DNA of 64,000 bases from Chryseobacterium limigenitum (lineage in GTDB: Bacteria; Bacteroidota; Bacteroidia; Flavobacteriales; Weeksellaceae): NCBI RefSeq assembly GCF_900114875.1, contig NZ_FPKW01000004.1:218895-282894 (forward strand). The letters run 5' to 3'. The position numbers were made by a program, and so were the translations under genes. The notes below the pieces were generated by a model. It was not told the DNA's origin, ran no database searches, and was given only the letters and a program-made list of their open reading frames with translations. Shown one piece after another: positions 24,546 to 34,271 of this stretch (position 1 is the stretch's first letter; each line of letters opens with the position of its first letter).

Positions 24546-26543
24546 ATGGAGATGCTAAAAAAACTGATAATTCTTCCACTGATATTTCTTTCAAATATTC
24601 TCTGGTCTCAGACTGAAAATCTTTCCGAAAAACAAGAACAATACAAAGATATTGAGCAAGTTGTAGTAACGGCGACAAGAACCGAAAGAAAACTGAAAGA
24701 CGTTCCTGTAACCGCACAAGTCATCACTTCTGAAGCGATTGAGAAATCGAAAATGGCAAATTTTCGTGATTTTATGGAGCAAGAATTGGCGGGTGTAGAA
24801 TTTACTAATAATGGTGGTCACGCAAACATCAATATGATGGGATTTGGCGGGAAATATGTTCTTTTTCTGATTGACGGCGAAAGAATGGCAGGGGAAACTT
24901 TTGATAATATCGATTACAACAGAATTGATATGAACAACATCGAGCGTGTGGAAATCGTGAAAGGAGCGTCGTCTTCTTTGTACGGCTCCAATGCGATTGG
25001 TGGTGTCATCAATATCATTACTAAAAAGCTTAAAAAACCTTTGCAGATCAGTGCTTCGGCTTTATACGGAAGCAATAAAGATCAGAATTACAATTTAACT
25101 TTCGGAACAAAACAAAAATGGGGAAGTGCAGGTTTTTCAGCGTTTTATAAAAGCAGAGATCCTTATTTATTGACTGATACAGAAGCGTTGAAACAAGAAT
25201 ACACCCACGGAAATATTGTGGAACAAAAACTGAGCAGTACCTACATTGCTGGATATACAGATTACGGTTTCAGTCCGAATGTTTCCATAAAAATTACGCC
25301 AAAAATCCAGACAGAAATCAATACAGGTTTTTACTTTCAGGAGAGAAATACGGGTGGTTTGGATGGCTTTAAAGTTCGGGATCAGTTTCATAATTTCAGA
25401 ACTGGGATGAAGACAAGTTTTCAGCTTCGCGAGAACAGCAATTTGGTTGTATCAGAAAGTTATGATGAGTATCAGAAATTCGATTTTTATAAATTATTAA
25501 ATCAAAAAGATAAAAACTACGAGAACAAAATCTGGCGAGTTGGTTCCATTTACGATGTTCAACTTTTCGGAAAACATTCTTTGGTTGCCGGTGCAGAAGC
25601 TTTTTCTGAAGATTTGTTCACATTTATGTTTGTGAGTGATGGTTCTGGTGCGAAAAGAGATGCTCAGAATTATTCACTTTTCACACAGCAGGAATGGAAA
25701 TTGGCAGATGCTTTTACCTTGGTTACAGGTGCGAGATACGATTATCATTCACAATTCAAAGGACATCCGACTTTTCGTTTGTCGGGAATGTACAAAGTCA
25801 ATAAAAATATGACTCTTCGAGGTGGATATTCCGGAGGTTTCCGAGCACCGACGCTGAAAGAATTGTACACCGATTGGTTTCATCCTTATGGTGGCGGTTT
25901 TCAGATCATTGGAAACAACAATATGAAAGCGGAGAAAAGCAACAATTTCAATATTTCTTCGGACTTAAATTTCAAAAAACTGAACATCACATTGATGGCT
26001 CAATATTCCAAAATTCAGGACAAAATCAATGCAAATTGGGTTTCCAGCGATACCGTTCAGTACATAAATGTTGGGAAAACCGATGTTTTCAGCAGTGAAG
26101 TTTCTTTGTCTTATCGTTTGAGAAAATCATTGTTGTTGAAAGGTGCCTATACTTATGTTTATGAAAATCCACAAAAAAGATCGATAACAAGACCGCATAC
26201 AGCGACTGTGAGAGCGGATTATACTTTGGATTTTCTCAAAAAATATGCGCCAACAATTAGTTTCAGTGGAAAATATTTCAGCAGTATGAATACGTTCGGA
26301 ACTGCGGATATCACAGATGTTGATAACACAACGGGAATCGATACGCACACAGAAGAATACAAAATTTACTACGAGCCATATTCGATCTGGCGATTGCAGT
26401 TGTCTGCGCCTTTGCTTTTCAATTTTACAGCAAGCGCAGGAATCAATAATTTATTTGATTATAAAACCAAATTTTCAAGTTTTTACTCCAGCATTTCGCC
26501 TGGCAGAACATATTATATAGGATTAAAATGGGATCTCAATTAA
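24546..26543 (+). CDS. hmuR: TonB-dependent haem receptor HmuR
   Basis: A 665-residue outer-membrane receptor with a signal peptide ending near LWSQ, a TonB-box-like EQVVVTATRTERKLKDVP stretch at about residues 36-53, a plug with GASSSLYGSNAIGGVINI near 140, and a beta-barrel with a terminal YYIGLKWDLN. It lies between the HmuY and HmuS genes and overlaps hmuS by 16 bases. Haem as ligand follows from this gene order. An alternative start at 24552 removes two residues. Confidence 0.9.
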   Translation: MEMLKKLIILPLIFLSNILWSQTENLSEKQEQYKDIEQVVVTATRTERKLKDVPVTAQVITSEAIEKSKMANFRDFMEQELAGVEFTNNGGHANINMMGFGGKYVLFLIDGERMAGETFDNIDYNRIDMNNIERVEIVKGASSSLYGSNAIGGVINIITKKLKKPLQISASALYGSNKDQNYNLTFGTKQKWGSAGFSAFYKSRDPYLLTDTEALKQEYTHGNIVEQKLSSTYIAGYTDYGFSPNVSIKITPKIQTEINTGFYFQERNTGGLDGFKVRDQFHNFRTGMKTSFQLRENSNLVVSESYDEYQKFDFYKLLNQKDKNYENKIWRVGSIYDVQLFGKHSLVAGAEAFSEDLFTFMFVSDGSGAKRDAQNYSLFTQQEWKLADAFTLVTGARYDYHSQFKGHPTFRLSGMYKVNKNMTLRGGYSGGFRAPTLKELYTDWFHPYGGGFQIIGNNNMKAEKSNNFNISSDLNFKKLNITLMAQYSKIQDKINANWVSSDTVQYINVGKTDVFSSEVSLSYRLRKSLLLKGAYTYVYENPQKRSITRPHTATVRADYTLDFLKKYAPTISFSGKYFSSMNTFGTADITDVDNTTGIDTHTEEYKIYYEPYSIWRLQLSAPLLFNFTASAGINNLFDYKTKFSSFYSSISPGRTYYIGLKWDLN

Positions 26544-29500
26544 TTAAAAACAAAAAAAAGGCAATCTACTTTGGTCTTGCCATCGTTTTACTTTTCGCAG
26601 GTTGGTTTATTTGGAAATCAACTGCATCTGCAACACGCATTGCTTTGGTCAATTTTCAGCCGTATCAAGCGTCGAATATCGCATTGTCGAATCAGGATAA
26701 AATGATAAAATTTAAGGAAGTTTCTTTGGATAATATCGATAAACTCAAGAATTATGATTTTGTTCTCGGTTTCGGAATGGGACTTAAAATCGATGACAAA
26801 CAACGTGCAAAACTAACTGAGATTTCCAAAGAAGTACCGATGCATTTCACTTCGGTTACGAATCCTGAAAATAATATCAACAGTTTAGATTCGCTTCAAC
26901 TGAAGAAAGTTTCGTCTTATCTCGAAAGCGGAAATAAAGAAAATTATCAAAATCTGGTTCGCTACATCCGAAAGGATATTGATGGTAAAAAACTATTCGT
27001 CACCAATCCTAAAGATGCGATTGCGAGTAAAGAAAATGTCTATTTCCATATTGATGAGAAAGTAGCTTTTAACGATATTAAATCTTATGAAGATTACCTC
27101 AAAAAAAATAATTTCTATAAAGAAGGTGCACCAAAAGTAGCTTTGATTTCTGGTATTCACGATCCTTTTAGCGGAAACAAGCAGTATTTGGACAGCATTA
27201 TTGTCTCATTTCAAAAGTCCGGTTTGAATGTTTATCCTGTTGCTTCTTTCACCGATAGAATCAGATTTTTATCAGAAATAAATCCAAATGCAGTCGTCTA
27301 TTTTCCACACGGTCGTCTCACAATGGGAAATCCCGACGAAGCTGTCAATTGGCTGAAACAAAGAAATATTCCGTTTTTCACACCACTTTCTATTTTGCAG
27401 TTGGAAGAAAAATGGTTGGAAGATCCAATGGGAATGGTCGGTGGATTTATGGGGCAATGTATCGTAATGCCGGAATTGGACGGCGCGATTTATCCTTATG
27501 TTCTCATCGCTCAGGAAAAAACCAAAGACGGAATGTTTTTGTTTAAAACGATTCCTGACAGATTGGCGAAATTCACCCAAATCGTAAATAATTTTATTGA
27601 TTTGAAAAACATAAAAAATCAGGATAAAAAAGTTGCGGTCTATTATTTTAAAGGTGAAGGAAAAAACACGCTGAACGCACAAGGAATGGAAGGTACAGAG
27701 TCTCTCTACAACGTTCTGAAGCGATTTAAAGCTGAAGGTTACAACCTGAACGGGCTTCCCGAAACCGAGAAAGAATTTGAAAATATTATTCAAAAACAAG
27801 GGAGTATTTTCAGTCCAAAAGCGAAAGGTCATTTCGAGGAATTTGTGAAAAATGGAAAACCGACTTTGATAGAATCTTCGAAATATGATTCTTGGCTGAA
27901 ATCTTCATTAAGCAAAAAATCCTATGATGATGTCATCAAAAAATATGGTTCTGCACCGGGAGATTTTATGAATGTCAATCAAAACGAAAAATCTTATCTC
28001 GCAATTTCTGCGGTTCGTTTTGGTAACATAGCATTGCTTCCACAACCATCTGCAGCGATTGGTGATGATGAATTTAAAATTACTCACGGCGTAAAAGAAC
28101 CTCCAACTCACGCTTATTTGGGCGCTTATCTTTGGGCTCAGAAAGAGTTTAAAGCAGATGCAATGCTTCATTTCGGGACGCACGGAAGTTTAGAATTTAC
28201 GCCAGATAAACAAGTTGCTCTTTCCGGAAACGATTGGGGCGATATTTTGGTCGGAACGATTCCTCATTTTTACTATTACACGATTGGAAATATCGGCGAA
28301 AGTATGATGGCTAAACGAAGAACTTATGCAACAACGATTTCTTATTTAACGCCAGCTTTTGTAGAAAGCGATATGCGAAATTACTTCCGAAGTTTGCAAG
28401 ACAAGATTAGATTTTATCATAAAACGGATGCTAAAAATAAACCTGAAATTTCTATCGAGGTTAAGAAAATGGCTGTTAAAATGGGACTTGAAAGAAGTTT
28501 GAGATTAGACAGTATTCTCACAAAACCTTATTCTGAAATGGAAATCGAAAAGCTGGATAATTTTGCTGAAGAAGTTTCTACGGAAAAAATCAATGGTGAA
28601 TTTTATGTTGCTGGACAAGCTTATAAATCAGAAAAAATAAATTCTACCGTTTTGGCGATGAGCGCAGATCCAATTGCTTACAGTTTAGCTTCATTGGATA
28701 AAATGAATGGAAAAGTAACGGATATTCAACTGAAAAATAAAGCTTTTTTTAATCAAAAATATTTGAATCCTGCGAAAGTTTTAGTGAATCAAATTTTAAA
28801 TGGAAAACAAGTTTCTCCAGAATTTGTAAGCTCTGTTGCTGGTGTTAAAATGGATGAATTAGAAAAATCCAAATTGCTTTTGAATCCTCCAAAAATGCGA
28901 CCTGCGTTTTTAGATAAAAAATCAGGAAAAGGAAAACCGAATTTAAGTAAAATGAAAGGTCAAAAACCAGACTTTGCAAAATCCGGAAATCAGAAATATT
29001 CAGGAAAACCAAATGCTGAAAAACCATCAGGAAAGCCATCTTTTGCAGATTCCAAAAAACCTGAAATTCCAAAAGCGATGAAGGATAAAGCGAGGGCAAT
29101 TTTGGAAATCGACAGAACTTTGACCAATGTTTTGCGATACAAAGAAAATCTTCTAAAAAGCCCTGAATTTGAATTGCAGACTTTGCTAAGCGCTTTATCC
29201 GGCGGTTACATTGCGCCTTCTTCTGGCGGAGACGCAGTTGCAAATCCGAATGCTGTTCCAACTGGGCATAATTTATATTCCGTAAATGCAGAATCTACGC
29301 CGTCAGAAATTGCATGGGACAGAGGCGTGACTTTAGCTCAAAAAACACTGGACGAATACAAGAAAAAACATAAAGAATTTCCTAAAAAAATCTGTTATAC
29401 ATTTTGGAGCAGTGAGTTTGTAGAAACGGAAGGTGTTTCCATTGCGCAGGTTTTATACATGTTGGGAACCGAGCCTGTGAGAGATACTTACGGTAGAGTT

Positions 29501-30763
29501 TCGGATGTGAGATTGATTCCATCAAAACAATTGGGAAGACCAAGAATTGATGTGATTATTCAGACTTCTGGTCAGTTTAGAGATTTGGCGGCTTCACGAT
29601 TATTCTTAATTTCTAAAGCCATCGAATTAGCAGCGAATGCAAAAGATGAAGGTTTTGAAAATCAAGTTAATAAAGGAACTTTAGATATTGAAAAACAATT
29701 GGTAGCCAACGGAGTTCCACCAAAAGATGCGCGGGAAATGTCGAAGCAAAGGATTTTCGGAGGTTTGCAGGGAAGATACGATACAGGAATCAAAGAACTG
29801 ATTACAGCAGGAGATAAATGGACTTCCCAAAAGGAAATCGCCGACCAATATATTTACAATATGGGCGCAACTTACGGACAGGAAAAAGATTGGGGAAAAT
29901 ACAGCGAAGGAATGTTGAGAGCGGCGCTTAAAAATACGGATGTCATTATTCAGCCTCGTCAAAATAATACTTGGGGCGCAATAAGTTTGGACCACGTTTA
30001 CGAATTTATGGGCGGAATGAACACGGCAATCAAAGAAGTGACGGGCAAAGATCCTGACGCATATTTGGCAGATTACCGAAACCGAAATAATATGAGAATG
30101 CAGGAACTGAAAGAAGCAATTGGTGTGGAAGCCAGAGCAACGATTTTCAACCCGACTTATATTAATGAGGTGATGAAAGGAAAAGCTTCCAGCGCATCGC
30201 AAATTACAGAAATCGTGACCAATACTTACGGCTGGAACGCAACCAGACCAGAAGTTATTGACAATGAAATGTGGAACGAAATCTATGATACTTATATGAA
30301 TGACGTTCATAATCTTGGCGTGAAAGAATTTTTTACGAAAGAAAATCCTGCCACTTTGCAAGAAATGACAGCCGTAATGCTGGAAACTTCCCGAAAAGGA
30401 ATGTGGAAAGCCAATGCAGAACAATTGAAAGGTCTTGCTTCGCTTCATACGAAACTGGTAAAAGAATTTGGCGCAGAACCTGGAGGTTTTGCTGGAGACA
30501 ATACAAAATTACAGGATTATATTTCTAAAAACAGCTCTCCTGAAGATGCGAAAATTTATAAAGAACAGATTCGGGAAATGAAAGAAGGCGTGAACGATGG
30601 GAAAATTTCTAAAGACGGAAAAGTTCTTAAAAAAGAAGAAAGACAAACTGCAGATCAACAGGAAAAAACTGAACTGAACGGCGTTTTCATCGGAGCTGTG
30701 GTTGTGATTTTATTCGGAATTTTGATTTTTGTTTTAAGAAAAAGAAGAAAAAACGAACAATAA
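26528..30763 (+). CDS. hmuS: HmuS, CobN/BchH-like membrane-anchored chelatase homologue
   Basis: A 1411-residue protein related to the large subunit of cobalt/magnesium chelatases. It has an N-terminal helix (about residues 10-27), the CobN body with motifs such as GDFMNVNQ, HFGTHGSLEFTPDKQ, the GRPRIDVIIQTSGQFRDL block near 1005 and FGGLQGRYDTGI, and a C-terminal helix (about 1380-1402) with a basic tail. In hmu loci the protein acts on haem; recent work on Bacteroides HmuS describes iron release from haem. Oddly, residues about 785-860 are a lysine/proline/glycine-rich low-complexity insert. Four helper genes follow or precede as expected. Confidence 0.92.
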   Translation: MGSQLIKNKKKAIYFGLAIVLLFAGWFIWKSTASATRIALVNFQPYQASNIALSNQDKMIKFKEVSLDNIDKLKNYDFVLGFGMGLKIDDKQRAKLTEISKEVPMHFTSVTNPENNINSLDSLQLKKVSSYLESGNKENYQNLVRYIRKDIDGKKLFVTNPKDAIASKENVYFHIDEKVAFNDIKSYEDYLKKNNFYKEGAPKVALISGIHDPFSGNKQYLDSIIVSFQKSGLNVYPVASFTDRIRFLSEINPNAVVYFPHGRLTMGNPDEAVNWLKQRNIPFFTPLSILQLEEKWLEDPMGMVGGFMGQCIVMPELDGAIYPYVLIAQEKTKDGMFLFKTIPDRLAKFTQIVNNFIDLKNIKNQDKKVAVYYFKGEGKNTLNAQGMEGTESLYNVLKRFKAEGYNLNGLPETEKEFENIIQKQGSIFSPKAKGHFEEFVKNGKPTLIESSKYDSWLKSSLSKKSYDDVIKKYGSAPGDFMNVNQNEKSYLAISAVRFGNIALLPQPSAAIGDDEFKITHGVKEPPTHAYLGAYLWAQKEFKADAMLHFGTHGSLEFTPDKQVALSGNDWGDILVGTIPHFYYYTIGNIGESMMAKRRTYATTISYLTPAFVESDMRNYFRSLQDKIRFYHKTDAKNKPEISIEVKKMAVKMGLERSLRLDSILTKPYSEMEIEKLDNFAEEVSTEKINGEFYVAGQAYKSEKINSTVLAMSADPIAYSLASLDKMNGKVTDIQLKNKAFFNQKYLNPAKVLVNQILNGKQVSPEFVSSVAGVKMDELEKSKLLLNPPKMRPAFLDKKSGKGKPNLSKMKGQKPDFAKSGNQKYSGKPNAEKPSGKPSFADSKKPEIPKAMKDKARAILEIDRTLTNVLRYKENLLKSPEFELQTLLSALSGGYIAPSSGGDAVANPNAVPTGHNLYSVNAESTPSEIAWDRGVTLAQKTLDEYKKKHKEFPKKICYTFWSSEFVETEGVSIAQVLYMLGTEPVRDTYGRVSDVRLIPSKQLGRPRIDVIIQTSGQFRDLAASRLFLISKAIELAANAKDEGFENQVNKGTLDIEKQLVANGVPPKDAREMSKQRIFGGLQGRYDTGIKELITAGDKWTSQKEIADQYIYNMGATYGQEKDWGKYSEGMLRAALKNTDVIIQPRQNNTWGAISLDHVYEFMGGMNTAIKEVTGKDPDAYLADYRNRNNMRMQELKEAIGVEARATIFNPTYINEVMKGKASSASQITEIVTNTYGWNATRPEVIDNEMWNEIYDTYMNDVHNLGVKEFFTKENPATLQEMTAVMLETSRKGMWKANAEQLKGLASLHTKLVKEFGAEPGGFAGDNTKLQDYISKNSSPEDAKIYKEQIREMKEGVNDGKISKDGKVLKKEERQTADQQEKTELNGVFIGAVVVILFGILIFVLRKRRKNEQ

Positions 30764-30766
30764 TCT

Positions 30767-31450
30767 ATGAACATCATCATCGACATATTGATTCTCTTCA
30801 TCATCATCAACACACTGCTGAAATTGAGTTTTTGGAAATTCTGGCAGATTTTGGTAATGGCGATTTTAGCCGGCGGATTTCTATTTTTTGTCTATCCTTT
30901 TGCGATAGAACAGTCGCAGGTGAAAATGAAAGAATATCTTCAAAATACAGAGATTCTCAGCAATATTGCGATTTTGGTAACGCTGGAATCTGCAATTTGC
31001 CTCAGTTTTTGTTTTACGGCTTTGCTGGAATATATGAATGGAAAACAAAGCAAATGGAATTCGGTTTTGAAATTTTATCCCGGTTTGTTGATTTTTCCTG
31101 TTTTGTTGTACCTCCTGACACAAAGTTTTTTCACTTTTACAGGTTTTGATTTTGAAGTTTTATCGATGCTTTTTGCTGTGATTGTCATTGTTTTGATAAT
31201 CGGTTTAAGTTTCGGAATTCGCTATTTGGTTCCTGAAAAAGATTTGAGATTGGAGATTCATTTTTTGATGAGTTTGTTTGTTGCAATTCTTGGATTAATC
31301 GTCACAACAAGTGGAAAAATGGTTTATGTTGCAGTAGATGAACCTCTGAATTTCCAAAGGTTAGGATTTACTTTTGGGTTGTTTGGATTTTTATTTTTTG
31401 CAGGATTTTTCATTAATAAAATCTGGTGGAAATTTTTTCGGAAACCATAG
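30767..31450 (+). CDS. hmuT: HmuT, polytopic membrane protein of the haem operon
   Basis: A 227-residue protein with about six hydrophobic helices and few charged loops. It begins four bases after hmuS stops and is followed by the ExbB-like hmuU. In the known hmuYRSTUV order this position holds the HmuT membrane protein. There is no catalytic motif. It probably works with HmuU and HmuV as an energising complex for HmuS; that is inference from operon order. Confidence 0.8.
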   Translation: MNIIIDILILFIIINTLLKLSFWKFWQILVMAILAGGFLFFVYPFAIEQSQVKMKEYLQNTEILSNIAILVTLESAICLSFCFTALLEYMNGKQSKWNSVLKFYPGLLIFPVLLYLLTQSFFTFTGFDFEVLSMLFAVIVIVLIIGLSFGIRYLVPEKDLRLEIHFLMSLFVAILGLIVTTSGKMVYVAVDEPLNFQRLGFTFGLFGFLFFAGFFINKIWWKFFRKP

Positions 31451-31470
31451 TCTGGAACAGAGAATTGCTC

Positions 31471-31550
31471 GCAGCCCGACTTGAATGGAGCTCTTTTTGT
31501 GAGGAGGAATGACGAGCAAAAAAGCGGGAGTGGAAGGCGTAAAAGCTGCC
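31471..31550 (+). repeat. Intergenic palindromic repeat inside the hmu operon, copy B
   Basis: An 80-bp element that starts with GCAGCCCGACTTGAATGGAG, has a CTTTTTGTGAGG segment, a variable centre, GAGCAAAAAAGCGGGAG, and ends in GCTGCC, which pairs with the start. It matches the inverted copy at 2095-2180 in layout. It occupies the only long gap (191 bases) in the hmu operon and might act on the hmuT-hmuU message. Confidence 0.65.
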
Positions 31551-31641
31551 ATAAAAAGTAAATATAAAATTGCTTTCGACGTAGTCAAATAGCTGCCCAA
31601 ATCATAAAAATAATTTAAAAAAATAATAGAATAAAACGAAA

Positions 31642-32235
31642 ATGGAAACAATTTCTAAAGTACTTTTTTGGGTCGCCAACAGTTTGCTGATTCCCGATAT
31701 CATCATTTTGCTGATTTTATTTGTACGATCTTTATTGCTTACGGGCAGTTTTTACAACCAGTTTATCACGAAACAGAAAAACGACAAATTGCTGGATTTG
31801 TCTATCAAAACATTAAGTTCTGAAACCTCAGAAAATCTGAGAAACAATTTGCCGAAAAAAGATAATTCTTTGTATATTAAATATTTAAGAGATTTGCTCA
31901 CGCATCGTCCGGATGTTACTTATTCTGATTTTTTGATTTCAAATTTTGAAGGTGAAGCGGAAAAAGACATTGCGGTTTCCAAACTTTTGGCAAAATTAGG
32001 ACCTGTTTTGGGTTTGATTGGAACTTTGATAGCGATGAGTCCCGCTTTGGTTGGTTTGTCTTCGGGCGATATTTCTGGTATGGCGTACAATATGCAAGTG
32101 GTTTTTGCGACCACGGTTGTCGGTTTGGTAGTGAGTGCAGTCGGTTTGGTGACTTTGCAATTCAAGCAAAGATGGTATGCCAAAGAAACCAATAATTTGG
32201 ATTATGTTGCCCAAGTTTTAACCCAAGATTTGTAG
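31642..32235 (+). CDS. hmuU: HmuU, MotA/TolQ/ExbB-type proton channel subunit
   Basis: A 197-residue protein with three hydrophobic helices and the ExbB/TolQ core: KLLAKLGPVLGLIGTLIAMSPALVGL near residues 116-141 and FATTVVGLVVSAVGLVTLQF near 154-173. Such proteins use the proton gradient to drive a partner. Here the partners are likely HmuT, HmuV and HmuS. hmuV starts two bases after its stop. Confidence 0.88.
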   Translation: METISKVLFWVANSLLIPDIIILLILFVRSLLLTGSFYNQFITKQKNDKLLDLSIKTLSSETSENLRNNLPKKDNSLYIKYLRDLLTHRPDVTYSDFLISNFEGEAEKDIAVSKLLAKLGPVLGLIGTLIAMSPALVGLSSGDISGMAYNMQVVFATTVVGLVVSAVGLVTLQFKQRWYAKETNNLDYVAQVLTQDL

Positions 32236-32237
32236 AA

Positions 32238-32573
32238 ATGAGAAGAAAAAGACGCATGTCTAAATTTCGGGTAGAAGAGGATGTTGATCCGTTGAGTGTG
32301 ATTGTAAATCTTTTTGATGTTGCGATGGTTTTCTCTGTGGCTCTGATGGTTGCAATGGTGATGAATATGAATATGTCGGAAGTTTTCACAAAAGAAGATT
32401 TCACCGTTGTGAAAAATCCGGGTAAAGATAATATGGAAATCATCACCAAAGAAGGCGGAAAAATTAATAAATATACACCATCTGAAGACAAAAAATCGTC
32501 TGACAAAAAAGGCAAGAAAATCGGAATCGCGTATGAGCTGGAAAATGGTGAAATTATTTATGTTCCGGAGTAA
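32238..32573 (+). CDS. hmuV: HmuV, DUF2149-family protein
   Basis: A 111-residue protein with a basic start, the EEDVDPLSVIVNLFDVAMVFSVALMVAM core carrying one membrane helix at about residues 22-45, and a polar lysine-rich tail that may be periplasmic. The layout recalls ExbD/TolR, and a conserved aspartate lies in the helix start (NLFDVAMVF). It is the usual partner of the ExbB-like protein upstream and the last gene of the hmu operon. Confidence 0.85.
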   Translation: MRRKRRMSKFRVEEDVDPLSVIVNLFDVAMVFSVALMVAMVMNMNMSEVFTKEDFTVVKNPGKDNMEIITKEGGKINKYTPSEDKKSSDKKGKKIGIAYELENGEIIYVPE

Positions 32574-32577
32574 TTTT

Positions 32578-32585
32578 TAACTTTG
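32578..32585 (+). promoter_or_regulatory. -7 promoter element for the next membrane-protein gene
   Basis: TAACTTTG fits TAnnTTTG and lies 21 bases before the start at 32607. A clear TTTG -33 box is not seen. Confidence 0.4.
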
Positions 32586-32606
32586 AGAAATAGTACTGAA
32601 TAAGAA

Positions 32607-33815
32607 ATGAAAAACTTTAATTTTTGGTTAAAAATCTGCGTTTTCAATTTCTTCGTTGTATCGGCCGTCGGTGTGATGATGCGCTACAATATGGCTTTTT
32701 CTTTGTCTGGGTTTAATCATAAATTTATGCAGGAATCGCATTCACATTTTGCATTTTATGGTTGGGTTTCGGCGGGAATTTTTCTTTTTGTGACGAAATA
32801 TTTAAGTGAAAATTTCAAGAAAATCAATCTTGCGAAATATCAATATTTAATGATTTGCAATCAAATTGGTTCCTACGGAATGTTGTTTACATTTCTTTAT
32901 GGAGGCTATTTTTGGTTGTCGATTGTCTTTGCGTCGATTGCTTTGTTTACTGGGTTTGCATATTTTATTTTTTTGTTAATTGATACAAAATCGAATGAAA
33001 ATCCTGAAATTATCTGGTTGAAATCAGGCGCTTTTTTTGCCACATTTTCAGCAATCGGGATTTTCGGATTGGCGTATTTTTCTAGCAAGAAAGAAGAGTT
33101 TGATGTTCTGTTTCGAGCTTCCACTTACTTTTATTTGCATTATCAATACAACGGATTTTTCCTGTTTTCCTGCATCGGATTATTGTTGATTTCATTAAAA
33201 AAAATCGGAATTGAAATCAAGGAAAAACTCAACAAAACCATTTTCTATCTTTTGTTTTTCGGATGTTTTTTCGGTTACGGATTGTCCGTTTTATGGATTG
33301 AAATGAACTCAGTTTTATATGGATTTTTTGTCTTGATTTCCGTAATTCAATTCTTCGGCGCAATTCCATTTTTGAATTGGATAAGAAAAACGAATATTTT
33401 TAAGCGTCAAAATTTTATACAGAAACTTCTTCTTTGTGTTTTTGGTTTTGCTTTTATTCTAAAATTTATTCTTCAAAGTTTATCGGTAATTCCAAGTTTA
33501 GGAATTTTTGCTTTTAGCAATATTAACATTGTTATAGCTTATCTGCATTTGGTTTTATTGATGGGAGTTAGTCTATTTTTGGTTTGGAGAATTTTGCAGA
33601 ATAGAATGATAAAACTAAATCTCGTATTAAAATTCAGTGTGTTATTAATGGTTTTCGGAATTATTTGCAACGAATTTATCTTAGCTTTATCCGGAATTTT
33701 TTCAATATTCTACATTCCTTTTTTAAGCTCAAAATATTGGCTGCTCTTTGCTTCGGTTGTTATAATGATTTCAATCCTAACTTTTATACGATCTTTAAAA
33801 ATTGAAAATAAATAA
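32607..33815 (+). CDS. Polytopic membrane protein, possibly haem-copper-oxidase-like
   Basis: A 402-residue protein with about 11-12 hydrophobic helices and little soluble sequence. Conserved-looking histidine motifs occur in helices: ESHSHFAFYGW near residue 43, LHYQYNGFF near 177 and AYLHLVLLMG near 313. Such motifs, with aromatic and glycine neighbours, recall haem-copper oxidase subunit I-like or NnrS-like proteins, yet the full oxidase ligand set is not visible. It lies between the haem operon and an Rrf2 gene. I cannot assign a family with certainty. Confidence 0.6.
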   Translation: MKNFNFWLKICVFNFFVVSAVGVMMRYNMAFSLSGFNHKFMQESHSHFAFYGWVSAGIFLFVTKYLSENFKKINLAKYQYLMICNQIGSYGMLFTFLYGGYFWLSIVFASIALFTGFAYFIFLLIDTKSNENPEIIWLKSGAFFATFSAIGIFGLAYFSSKKEEFDVLFRASTYFYLHYQYNGFFLFSCIGLLLISLKKIGIEIKEKLNKTIFYLLFFGCFFGYGLSVLWIEMNSVLYGFFVLISVIQFFGAIPFLNWIRKTNIFKRQNFIQKLLLCVFGFAFILKFILQSLSVIPSLGIFAFSNINIVIAYLHLVLLMGVSLFLVWRILQNRMIKLNLVLKFSVLLMVFGIICNEFILALSGIFSIFYIPFLSSKYWLLFASVVIMISILTFIRSLKIENK

Positions 33816-33830
33816 TTTAATATAAAAAAA

Positions 33831-34271
33831 TTACAGTAATTCAGGAGGTTGACTCATAATTTGAAATACACTTCCCAAATCTTTCAAATCTTTAATTTTA
33901 TATTGGAACATAATAAGGACCTTTTCTCTTACTGCAACTGCAAGATGATGAATAGGACAAGGGTTTTCACCGCTGCAGTGTTTTAAACCCAAAAGACAAG
34001 AAGTGAGAACTTCTTTACCTTCAAAATTCTCGTAGATATCTTGAATGGTAAGATTTTCAAATTGCTCATCTGTTAGATAGAATCCTCCTCCTTTTCCTTT
34101 TCCTGAAGAGATCAACTGTTTTTTAGTGAGCTGTTGTAAGATTTTAGAGGTGAAATATGTTGGGGTACCTATTTGCTCAGAAATATCAATGATACCTATC
34201 TTTTTTCTTTCTGTAGCAAGAACAATGCAGGCTTTAATAGCGTATTGACAGGTATAAGAAAATATTAGCAT
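33831..34271 (-). CDS. Second Rrf2-family Fe-S regulator, NsrR-like
   Basis: A 146-residue Rrf2 protein with the SYTCQYAIKACIVLA helix, the IDISEQIGTPTYFTSKILQQL helix-turn-helix and a GKGGGF wing. Cysteines with C-x6-C-x5-C spacing near residues 92-105 match those of the paralogue at 14002. It is divergent from the CydDC-like operon, whose promoter carries the palindrome family; no clear copy was found for its own promoter. It may read the same or a slightly different site. Confidence 0.86.
   Translation of the reverse strand: MLIFSYTCQYAIKACIVLATERKKIGIIDISEQIGTPTYFTSKILQQLTKKQLISSGKGKGGGFYLTDEQFENLTIQDIYENFEGKEVLTSCLLGLKHCSGENPCPIHHLAVAVREKVLIMFQYKIKDLKDLGSVFQIMSQPPELL

Noticed and set aside
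27272..30448. Several long minus-strand ORFs opposite hmuS (up to 255 residues)
   Set aside because: They are antisense frames of a strongly supported gene and are rich in Phe, Ser and Cys, as expected for shadows in AT-rich DNA.
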